Assembly: GCA_014762485.1 (NCBI GenBank)
Contig: JABURU010000205.1
Coordinates: 1-8,563, forward strand
Origin: Gammaproteobacteria bacterium
GTDB taxonomy: Bacteria > Pseudomonadota > Gammaproteobacteria > Thiohalospirales > Thiohalospiraceae
DNA length: 8,563 nt
Direction of reading: 5' to 3'
Shown: piece by piece, positions 1 through 6,374 of the stretch
Position numbering within the stretch: position 1 is the stretch's first letter
Layout of the letters: every line of letters starts with the position of its first letter
Made by a program: the position numbers and the translations under genes
The notes under the pieces: model-generated
Databases searched by the model: none
Told to the model about the DNA's origin: nothing
The model's input: the letters and a program-made list of their open reading frames with translations, nothing else

Positions 1-786
1 TTATATGAAGAGCTAGATATAGAAGCCACTCATTTCACACCGTTAATTCGTATACATCATGATTATGGTGATAAACAAGTTTTACTGGATGTCTGGACGG
101 TAAGCCGGTTTGAAGGAGCACCCCAGGGAAGAGAAGGACAAGAAATTATCTGGGTGAGTGATAATGAGCTAGAGCAGTATGATTTTCCAGCTGCCAATGC
201 CCCTATAGTGACAGCGGCTCAATTGCCAGATACGTACCTGATTACCCCTGAGCCTGAAGATATTAATAAATTCCTTACCGAGCTGGAAAATACGCTTAAA
301 CATGACATACACATGGTTCAGCTAAGGGCGAAAAGATTATCAGATGAAGAATATATCGGTCTAGCGGAGCGAGTTTTGAGGATTTGTCATAAACATAAGG
401 CTAAACTTTTACTCAATCATAATATTGATATCTTGCAGCATGTCGATGCGGATGGCATTCACCTATCATCGGCTAAGCTGTCTGGACTGGATAGTATAAA
501 TATGCCGAAGCAAAAGTTGCTTTCGGCCTCCTGCCACAACGAAGATGAAATAGAAAAAGCCAATGAGTTAGGTATAGATTTCGTGCTGGTATCCCCTGTG
601 ATGCCAACGTTAAGTCATCCTGGAGCGGCTACTTTGGATTGGAGAGGGCTTTACCGCCTATCCGAACAGGCTAAAATGCCGGTTTATGCTCTGGGGGGAA
701 TGGATATAGATGACATCGAACAGGCCAGGACTTATGGCGCTCAGGGGATCGCGACTATTCGCTCATTATGGAGCGCGTTATGTTAA
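1..786 (+). CDS. Nudix hydrolase (MutT-like) fused to ThiE-like domain, 5' end missing
   Basis: The frame is open from base 1, so the gene begins before the window; 261 residues are visible. A GTG at 154 is only an internal codon. Window residues 2-7 (YEELDI) are the tail of a Nudix box (REUxEExGU), with D where G is usual. The MutT-type C-terminal part follows (DYGDKQVLLDVW, then GREGQ and W51) to about residue 75. Residues 79-261 form a TIM-barrel domain like thiamine-phosphate synthase: VQLRAK 106-111, LLLNHN 136-141, DGIHLSS 151-157, SPVMPT 198-203, ALGGMD 230-235. MutT proteins hydrolyse oxidised dGTP such as 8-oxo-dGTP; the role of the ThiE-like half in such fusions is not settled as far as I know. 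The usual ThiE metal ligands appear lost (see findings), so thiamine synthesis is doubtful. The 3' end overlaps the next gene by 7 nt. The fusion call is firm; the substrate is inferred. Confidence 0.9.
   Translation, partial: LYEELDIEATHFTPLIRIHHDYGDKQVLLDVWTVSRFEGAPQGREGQEIIWVSDNELEQYDFPAANAPIVTAAQLPDTYLITPEPEDINKFLTELENTLKHDIHMVQLRAKRLSDEEYIGLAERVLRICHKHKAKLLLNHNIDILQHVDADGIHLSSAKLSGLDSINMPKQKLLSASCHNEDEIEKANELGIDFVLVSPVMPTLSHPGAATLDWRGLYRLSEQAKMPVYALGGMDIDDIEQARTYGAQGIATIRSLWSALC
770..773 (+). promoter_or_regulatory. Ribosome binding site deciding the start of the gene at 780
   Basis: GGAG lies 6 nt before the ATG at 780 and inside the last codons of the Nudix/ThiE gene. An in-frame ATG at 768 has no comparable site upstream, so 780 is the better start. 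The nested site suggests translation coupled to the upstream gene. Confidence 0.6.
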
Positions 787-1262
787 GTCAAAATAAATTT
801 CAGCTAATGGCTTTTATTCTATTTGTTGTAACACTGGGGCTATCTATTCTATTGTTTAAGCCGGAACCTACTGGTTCAATATTTAGTGATCAAAGTAATA
901 GTGTTTTATTGGGCGAACAATCCGCATGTGATGCGGCTATGCAGCGCTGCGAACTAAGGCTTGAAAATGGAAGAAATATATCTTTTAAAATGTCGTCGCC
1001 GGTCATCTCTCTAAAACCAGTTGAGTTTAGTGTGCTTGTTCATGGTTATAAAGTGCAGCCGGATATAGTGAGTGTAATCTTTACGATGTCCGGTATGGAT
1101 ATGGGCTGGAATCAATTTCCCATGCAGCTAGGTGATAATGGTTGGCACGGAACCGGTATGCTACCCGTTTGTTCATCGGAGCGACGCGACTGGATGGCAA
1201 CGGTAATATTTCATCTTAACAAGCAGACCTACCGGGCGGCTTTTCACTTTACCAGTCAATGA
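780..1262 (+). CDS. Membrane-anchored periplasmic protein, FixH/YtkA-like, function unknown
   Basis: This is a 160-residue protein. One hydrophobic helix (about residues 8-26, QLMAFILFVV onward) should anchor it in the inner membrane with the rest in the periplasm. Soluble part: C50 and C57 in a short CDAAMQRC segment, then a beta-rich domain with MSGMDMG at 103-109, LPVC at 128-131, DWMATV 137-142 and a final FHF strand. The methionine-rich loop followed by a W/LP strand resembles FixH/YtkA-like domains, some members of which are linked to copper handling; that link is inference here. The start at 780 rests on its GGAG. The gene overlaps the upstream Nudix/ThiE gene by 7 nt and probably shares its transcript. 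Its stop overlaps the convergent yacG stop. I recall similar small proteins beside this Nudix gene in other gammaproteobacteria, without a known role. Confidence 0.8.
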   Translation: MLSQNKFQLMAFILFVVTLGLSILLFKPEPTGSIFSDQSNSVLLGEQSACDAAMQRCELRLENGRNISFKMSSPVISLKPVEFSVLVHGYKVQPDIVSVIFTMSGMDMGWNQFPMQLGDNGWHGTGMLPVCSSERRDWMATVIFHLNKQTYRAAFHFTSQ

Positions 1263-1453
1263 TAACCTGAGTATGGGTCATCATCATTATCAGATGGGAT
1301 AGGTAGCTCCTCTCCAGGAATTCTATGAGATTCGTTAGCCCATTCTCCCAGGTCAATTAATTTACATCGCTCCGAGCAAAAGGGGCGCCACTTATTTTCC
1401 GCTTTCCATTCGGTTTCTTTGCCGCAGGTTGGGCATTTAACTTTTTTAACCAT
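1256..1453 (-). CDS. yacG: DNA gyrase inhibitor YacG, zinc-binding
   Basis: This is a 65-residue protein, the length of the E. coli protein. It has a treble-clef zinc site with C7 and C10 (KCPTC) and C26 and C30 (FCSERC), then the family segment IDLGEWA, a PGEELPIP stretch and an acidic tail (DNDDD). In E. coli, YacG binds the C-terminal domain of GyrB and blocks DNA binding by gyrase. It is the last gene of the pil-coaE operon. Its ATG shares the A of the coaE stop (TAATG), so translation is probably coupled. The 3' end overlaps the convergent FixH-like gene by 7 nt, and I see no intrinsic terminator there. The call is firm from length, motif and neighbour. Confidence 0.96.
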   Translation of the reverse strand: MVKKVKCPTCGKETEWKAENKWRPFCSERCKLIDLGEWANESHRIPGEELPIPSDNDDDPYSGYH

Positions 1454-2061
1454 TACTGAGCCTGTTTTGTGTTCGCCATGTCTTTATACAGCTTATGTAA
1501 TTTGTGGACCTGCTGCTGTAAATTTTCCATGCCGCCATCATTAGTAATGATATCATCTGCATGGTTTAATCGTTCACTTCGGGATATTTGCGTAGCAATG
1601 ATTTTTTTTACTTGCTCAGAATCCTGGTTATCTCTCTGGCGTGCACGATCTATTTGTGTTTCACTCGGTACATCAACAACTAATATGCGATCGACTCGCT
1701 TATCCCAGCCTTTCTCGATTAATAGAGGAACGATAATAATACAGTAGGAAGACGACTGGTTTTGAATCCATTGATCTACCTGTTGACGAATTCGAGGGTG
1801 AACAATTTTTTCCAGTGCGACTCGAGCATCATCATTTTCAAAAATTATTTGGCGCAGTGCAGCCCGATCCAGCTCACCAGTATCTAATATGATGTCATCG
1901 CCGAAGTGCTGAATGATGTCGTCCAATGCTGGAGTAGCAGGTAAAACTACTTCCCGCGCTACTTGATCAGTATCAAGTACTGGAACACCCAGATCACTAA
2001 ATATTTCAGCCGCAGTTGATTTCCCGCTGCCGATACCACCGGTTAGACCGATAACAAGCAT
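1453..2061 (-). CDS. coaE: Dephospho-CoA kinase
   Basis: This 202-residue cytoplasmic enzyme phosphorylates the 3'-hydroxyl of the ribose of dephospho-CoA, the last step of coenzyme A synthesis. The N-terminus is the P-loop GLTGGIGSGKST (5-16). LDTDQVAREV at 29-38 holds the acidic residues of the active site. HPRIR 88-92, VPLLIE 111-116 and the arginine-rich lid RARQRDNQD (139-147) are typical of the family. The C-terminus (IITNDGG, then a helix) is complete. The ribosome binding site AAAGG lies 7 nt before the ATG and starts inside the pilD stop codon region, with only 10 nt between the genes. The essential CoA gene thus depends on the pilus operon or on a promoter inside it. Length and motifs agree with the family. 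Confidence 0.97.
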   Translation of the reverse strand: MLVIGLTGGIGSGKSTAAEIFSDLGVPVLDTDQVAREVVLPATPALDDIIQHFGDDIILDTGELDRAALRQIIFENDDARVALEKIVHPRIRQQVDQWIQNQSSSYCIIIVPLLIEKGWDKRVDRILVVDVPSETQIDRARQRDNQDSEQVKKIIATQISRSERLNHADDIITNDGGMENLQQQVHKLHKLYKDMANTKQAQ

Positions 2062-2071
2062 GCTATTACCT

Positions 2072-2947
2072 TTAAGCCAGACTTACCAATTGCCAGTAGA
2101 AATCGAGTATATCATTTCCCCATAATATTGTGATGCCCCCGGCGATGGCGAGATAGGGTCCAAATGGTAACGGATTCGTATAACTATGTCGGCGGCTTAG
2201 TATCATGAGTATGCCGGCGATAACTCCGGTGATGGATGAGAGTAGGATAATTACAGGCAACATCGTCCAGCCTACCCAGGCACCTAGTGCAGCCAGTAAT
2301 TTAAAATCACCGTATCCAAAACCTTCTTTCTTTGTCGCCAGCCTGTATAGGTGATAGATGGACCATAGTGACAGGTAACCTAAAATGGCACCAAGTACCG
2401 CTTCTTGCAGTGGAACAAAAAGCATTTGCGTATTTACCAACAAGCCTATCCACAATAATAGAAGGGTGAGCTGATCTGGTAGTAACTGGGTATCAATATC
2501 AATGGCGGTCAGTATGATTAAGAAATAGATAAAGATGATGGCTGAAAACATCTGCCATCCAGCACCAAATTGAAAATACAGGACCACGGTCAGACCAGCG
2601 GTTAAGATTTCAATTAATGGATAACGAAAACCAATTCGCTGCTGGCACTGGCGACATTTTCCGCCCAGTAGTAAATAGCTAATTACAGGAATGTTTTGCC
2701 AGGCTGGGATTAGGTGATGGCAATGAGGACACTGGGAGCGTGGCGTAAGCAGGTTGTAAGGTGATACTTTTGCTGCGCTATCGTCTATTTCCAGATACTG
2801 CTTACACTGGCTAGTCCATTCATGTTTTAACATGATCGGAAGACGATAAATGACGACGTTCAGGAAACTGCCAAATATTAAACCAACTAGGATGAGCGTG
2901 AATAATAAAAAACCAGGGTATGCCTGGTAAAGTTCGATGATATTCAT
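2072..2947 (-). CDS. pilD: Prepilin peptidase / N-methyltransferase PilD
   Basis: This 291-residue polytopic inner-membrane aspartyl protease cleaves prepilin leaders after the conserved glycine and methylates the new N-terminal residue. Visible features in order: GSFLNVVIYRLP (26-37), a zinc-binding cytoplasmic loop with CxxC pairs C73/C76 and C98/C101, catalytic D150 in AIDIDTQLLPD and catalytic D214 in GYGD (211-214). These correspond to the paired aspartates of the type IV prepilin peptidase family. About seven further hydrophobic helices span the protein. Its substrates are surely the two pilins encoded upstream in this operon, and probably minor pilins and type II secretion pseudopilins elsewhere. 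It starts 7 nt after the pilC stop with no clear ribosome binding site, which suggests coupled translation. Confidence 0.97.
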   Translation of the reverse strand: MNIIELYQAYPGFLLFTLILVGLIFGSFLNVVIYRLPIMLKHEWTSQCKQYLEIDDSAAKVSPYNLLTPRSQCPHCHHLIPAWQNIPVISYLLLGGKCRQCQQRIGFRYPLIEILTAGLTVVLYFQFGAGWQMFSAIIFIYFLIILTAIDIDTQLLPDQLTLLLLWIGLLVNTQMLFVPLQEAVLGAILGYLSLWSIYHLYRLATKKEGFGYGDFKLLAALGAWVGWTMLPVIILLSSITGVIAGILMILSRRHSYTNPLPFGPYLAIAGGITILWGNDILDFYWQLVSLA

Positions 2948-2954
2948 TATTCAA

Positions 2955-4181
2955 TTATTGCATAACCGAACCCATTTGGAACATAGGCATATACATGGCG
3001 AGGACGAGTGAGCCGACAACAAATCCAAGTATTACCATGATGAGAGGTTCCATCAGGGTACTTAAGGTATCAACGGTGTTATTAACCTCTTCCTCATAAA
3101 AGTCGGCAACCTTTGACAGCATAGAGTCCAGGCTGCCGGACTCCTCCCCTATAGCAACCATCTGTATCACCATATTGGGAAATAGTGCTGTATTAGTACG
3201 CATACTGGTATGTAATTGCTCACCTGTAGAAACCTGGTCACGTATCTCGACGATCTTGTCGTGGTAGACCTCATTGTCGACAGCATTTGCCACGGTTTCC
3301 AGGCTATTTACCAAAGGCACGCCAGCGGTAAACATGGTGGATAGGGTTCTGGAAAAGCGGGCAATGGCTGATTTCTGGATAATGCCGCTAAACACGGGCA
3401 TGCGCATCAGGAAGTGTATAGTGGCCAGGCGGGTCTTGCGTGAGTTTTTATATGAGTATACAAAACCGAAGATACTGCCCACCACGGTTAGTGTCATTAG
3501 TAACCACCAGTCCTGGGTAAACTGGGAGATAGAGACTACCGTCTGGGTCAGGTTTGGCAGCTCGCTGCCGAAGCCCTGGTAGAGGCTTTCAAACTCAGGT
3601 ACCACTTTTACCAGCATAAACAGGGTGAGGAAAAAAGCTATGGTCAATACAGCAACCGGGTAGACCATTGCTTTGCGTACCTTGGCATTGATTATTTGAA
3701 TACGCTCCTGGTATTCGGCCAGGCGCTTTAACATGGTATCTAATGTACCGGACTCTTCACCTACATTTATTAGGCTGCGGAACAGGTTGTCAAAACGCTT
3801 AGGCTGTTTGGCCATTGCCTGGGCCAATGGTGAGCCTGCCGCGACGTCATTTTTTAATTCTATGACCAGCTTACGAAAATCCGGTTTCTCAACACTTCCA
3901 GAAATAACATCCAGAGCCTGAACTATGGGCACGCCTGCATTGATCATGGTCGCGAGCTGGCGGCTAAATATGGTCATGTCGGTACTGGTAATACGTGAAC
4001 GGGTACCAAATAGTGGACGGGATTTTTTCTTAACCCTAATCGGCTGAATATTACGCTGACGAAGTTCAGCCTTGGCGAGTATAGGGTTTACCGCACTGAT
4101 CTCACCCTTAAGTTTTTTACCTTGAGTATCTCTGCCTTCCCAAACATAAGTCTCGATTTTATGTTGTAATGCTGAACTCAT
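2955..4181 (-). CDS. pilC: Type IV pilus inner-membrane platform protein PilC
   Basis: This is a 408-residue protein of the GspF/PilC family. The N-terminal segment (YVWEGRDTQGKKLKGEISA, 12-30) is typical. Two homologous T2SSF domains follow, at about 70-195 and 275-400. Each carries the signature RxLxTMxxAGVP (74-85, 278-289) and GEESG (141-145, 345-349), which shows the internal duplication. Membrane helices lie at about 173-195, 224-243 and 377-398. PilC sits in the inner membrane above the ATPase ring and passes pilin subunits into the fibre. The start is 3 nt after the pilB stop, with only a weak GAGA-like site before the ATG, so translation is likely coupled to pilB. Length and architecture are normal. 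Confidence 0.96.
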   Translation of the reverse strand: MSSALQHKIETYVWEGRDTQGKKLKGEISAVNPILAKAELRQRNIQPIRVKKKSRPLFGTRSRITSTDMTIFSRQLATMINAGVPIVQALDVISGSVEKPDFRKLVIELKNDVAAGSPLAQAMAKQPKRFDNLFRSLINVGEESGTLDTMLKRLAEYQERIQIINAKVRKAMVYPVAVLTIAFFLTLFMLVKVVPEFESLYQGFGSELPNLTQTVVSISQFTQDWWLLMTLTVVGSIFGFVYSYKNSRKTRLATIHFLMRMPVFSGIIQKSAIARFSRTLSTMFTAGVPLVNSLETVANAVDNEVYHDKIVEIRDQVSTGEQLHTSMRTNTALFPNMVIQMVAIGEESGSLDSMLSKVADFYEEEVNNTVDTLSTLMEPLIMVILGFVVGSLVLAMYMPMFQMGSVMQ

Positions 4182-4184
4182 GAA

Positions 4185-5900
4185 TTATTCTCGGGTAACT
4201 CGGTTAATTTCTTCCAGACTGGTAACGCCTGCTTTCACTTTATCCAGGCCTGCCTGTCTTAGATCCGTAATGCCCTCGGCCTGGGCCTGTTGTTCCAGTT
4301 GCATAGAGTTACCACCTTCCATGATTATCCAGCCCATCTTTTCGGAAACGGGAAGCACCTGGAAAATGCCGACTCGCCCCTTATAACCACCATTACATTT
4401 ATCACAGCCAACCGGGTGATAGGTGGTTAGGTCTTCAATATCGTCTTCTCTAAACCCGGCCTTTAATAGCGCTTCCTGAGGTAAAGATTCAGGCCGTTTA
4501 CAGTGATCACATAGCTTACGAACTAATCGTTGTGCAATGATTAATGAAATCGATGACGCGATGTTATAAGAGGGTACGCCCATATTAATTAGGCGGGTTA
4601 AGGTTTGCGGTGCATCATTTGTATGCAACGTGGATAACACCAGGTGGCCCGTTTGAGAGGCCTTAATGGCAATCTCCGCGGTCTCCAGGTCTCGAATCTC
4701 ACCGACCATGATGACATCTGGATCCTGGCGTAAGAAAGAACGTAGAGCATTAGCAAAGGTCAGCCCGGTCTTGGTATTGATGTTAACCTGGTTGACGCCA
4801 GACATATAAATTTCCGCGGGATCCTCGGCGGTAGATATATTACGGTCTGCTGAATTAAGAATACTCAGTGCGGTGTAAAGGGTAACCGTTTTACCGCTAC
4901 CGGTTGGGCCGGTTACCAGGATCATGCCATATGGTTTATCAATAAAAGATTCGACTATCTGTCGTTGTTTATCTTCAAAGCCCAGTGCATCGATGGATAA
5001 CTCTGTGCTCATCGAATCGAGTATCCGCATGACGATCTTTTCACCGAATAAGGTAGGGCAGGTACTGACACGAAAATCTACAGCACGATTTTTACTTAAA
5101 TTAATTTTGATCCGGCCATCTTGCGGGATACGCTTTTCAGATATATCCAGTTGAGCCATGACCTTAATGCGAGAAGATATACGGTTGCCTAGTTCAACCG
5201 GAGGGGCGGCCATTTCTTGCAACATGCCATCAAGGCGGAATCGTACACGGTATTTTTTCTCATATGGTTCAAAGTGAATGTCTGAGGCCCCGCGACGTAT
5301 GGCATCGACAAGAATTTTATTAATAAAGCGAACAACTGGCGTGTCATTGATATCCCCTTCCTGGTTATCCGTAACCGGCTCTTTTTCCGGTGCAGCTATC
5401 TCTAGCTCTTCCAGCGCTCCGTCTGTCAACTCCATTAATGCGCTGTCAGCCGAGGCCAGGGTCTTTTCTATCGCGGCCGCCAACTTGTCGGCCTCAACAA
5501 TAATACCTTCGATAGTCAGGCCGGTATGGAATTTTAACTCGTTAAAATACTTGAACTGCCCAGGATCAGATACCGCCACAAACAACATGTTCCCGCGTTG
5601 GCTTAATGGTAGCAGGTTGTGCTCGCGTATCAGCTTCTCGCCCAGTGAATCAATGAGGCTGTTATCGAGCTCGTACTGGCTGATATCTAATAACGGCAGG
5701 CCATACTCACGACTGGTTGCATGAGCAATATTACGGCTATCAACGACCCGGTTGGTAATAAGGTAGTTGATCAGGGAATGACCAGCTTTAGTGGCCTGTA
5801 TCATGGCCTGGTTTGCCGCTTCAGCCGAGAGGATATTTTCTTCCACCAGGCGCTTGGCTAGCCCCTCTAATATGGTGTTCCCAGAAACTACTGTGGCCAT
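4185..5900 (-). CDS. pilB: Type IV pilus assembly ATPase PilB
   Basis: This 571-residue hexameric GspE/PilB-family ATPase drives pilus extension from the cytoplasmic side. An N-terminal MshEN-type domain covers about residues 10-150. A catalytic core follows: SDIHFEP 206-212, Walker A GPTGSGKT 331-338, Asp box STAEDPAE 356-363, Walker B DVIMVGE 395-401, His box GHLVLSTLHTND 418-429. A tetracysteine zinc site (C464/C467, C499/C502) marks PilB rather than PilT. I chose the ATG at 5900 (MATVVSGN), which matches the usual N-terminus as I recall it. An in-frame GTG at 5909 would have its GGA only 2 nt away; for the ATG that GGA is 12 nt away, so neither site is ideal. The Asp box reads DPAE where DPVE is common, a mild change. 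A 39-nt gap with a hairpin separates it from the upstream pilin. Confidence 0.96.
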   Translation of the reverse strand: MATVVSGNTILEGLAKRLVEENILSAEAANQAMIQATKAGHSLINYLITNRVVDSRNIAHATSREYGLPLLDISQYELDNSLIDSLGEKLIREHNLLPLSQRGNMLFVAVSDPGQFKYFNELKFHTGLTIEGIIVEADKLAAAIEKTLASADSALMELTDGALEELEIAAPEKEPVTDNQEGDINDTPVVRFINKILVDAIRRGASDIHFEPYEKKYRVRFRLDGMLQEMAAPPVELGNRISSRIKVMAQLDISEKRIPQDGRIKINLSKNRAVDFRVSTCPTLFGEKIVMRILDSMSTELSIDALGFEDKQRQIVESFIDKPYGMILVTGPTGSGKTVTLYTALSILNSADRNISTAEDPAEIYMSGVNQVNINTKTGLTFANALRSFLRQDPDVIMVGEIRDLETAEIAIKASQTGHLVLSTLHTNDAPQTLTRLINMGVPSYNIASSISLIIAQRLVRKLCDHCKRPESLPQEALLKAGFREDDIEDLTTYHPVGCDKCNGGYKGRVGIFQVLPVSEKMGWIIMEGGNSMQLEQQAQAEGITDLRQAGLDKVKAGVTSLEEINRVTRE

Positions 5901-5920
5901 AGCATTCACATTCCATCGTG

Positions 5921-5938
5921 CGAGAGGGTTATCTCTCG
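5921..5938 (-). promoter_or_regulatory. Intergenic hairpin between pilin 2 and pilB
   Basis: A perfect 6-bp inverted repeat (CGAGAG / CTCTCG) with a 6-nt loop begins 1 nt after the stop of pilin 2 and lies about 20 nt before the pilB start. On the transcribed minus strand no run of T follows it, so it is not a standard intrinsic terminator. It could protect the 3' end of a processed pilin mRNA or lower read-through into pilB. The structure is seen; the role is inferred. Confidence 0.45.
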
Positions 5939-5939
5939 T

Positions 5940-6368
5940 TTATTGCCTTATTACTTTATCACCTATTTTCAGGCTACCCCAGGAAGTCTTCACGATCTTC
6001 CGTCCATCTACGGCAGTGCCTTCCAGGCCCGTGGCGGTGATGGTATAGCATGAACCGCTTCCACCAGGACAACCGCTATTGGCTACTACACTATAGTCAA
6101 AGTTGCCATTGGCCGTGGCGGGGGACCAGCCATAGATGGATAAAATACTGGCATTATCGGTCGCCGTACTATAGTTGCCGGTATCGATCACGGCACGGCC
6201 AATCATCACTTCCAGTGAGGTGATCTCTTCGATCGCTTCTGTGTCATGGGCGCGCGTAACATAGCCGACATAAGCAGGGTAGGCGGCCATAACCAAAACG
6301 GCCATGACCGCCGCAACTATCATCAGCTCCATCAGGGTGTAACCCGCTTGAGAGCGTATAGGCTTCAT
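5940..6368 (-). CDS. Type IV pilin, PilE/ComP-like (second pilin)
   Basis: This is a 142-residue prepilin. The leader is MKPIRSQAG with cleavage after G9. The mature protein starts YTLMELMIVAA, so residue +1 is Tyr instead of the usual Phe; the essential Glu is at +5 (E14). A hydrophobic helix follows to about residue 30, then YPAYVGYVTRA, the pattern common in PilE-like pilins. The globular part ends ITATGLEGTAVDGR...SWGSLKIGDK, resembling the last strands of PilE/ComP proteins, but the late Cys of that family appears replaced by W130. The only cysteines are C100 and C107, around a GG-rich 6-residue loop, and may form a small disulfide. The start is 6 nt after the stop of pilin 1, with only a distant GGG, so it is probably translated less than pilin 1. 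It could be a minor or adhesive pilin or a second major subunit. Confidence 0.9.
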   Translation of the reverse strand: MKPIRSQAGYTLMELMIVAAVMAVLVMAAYPAYVGYVTRAHDTEAIEEITSLEVMIGRAVIDTGNYSTATDNASILSIYGWSPATANGNFDYSVVANSGCPGGSGSCYTITATGLEGTAVDGRKIVKTSWGSLKIGDKVIRQ

Positions 6369-6374
6369 GGTGTA

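Noticed and set aside
768..779. ATG at 768 as start of the FixH-like gene
   Set aside because: No ribosome binding site precedes it, while GGAG is correctly placed before the ATG at 780.
154..786. A separate 210-residue gene starting at GTG 154
   Set aside because: The frame is open to base 1 and the upstream residues continue the MutT C-terminal fold (GREGQ, DYGDKQ), so it is the 3' part of one larger fusion gene.
4867..4874. AGTGCGGT, close to the Haemophilus DNA uptake word
   Set aside because: It was noticed once only and lies in conserved pilB coding sequence, so it is a chance match.
5278..5724. 148-codon open frame on the plus strand opposite pilB
   Set aside because: It is antisense to well-conserved pilB coding sequence, has low-complexity Ser content and no recognisable motif.
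5921..5944. Plus-strand terminator formed by the 5921-5938 hairpin followed by TTTATT
   Set aside because: No plus-strand gene ends there, and the T run is short and broken.
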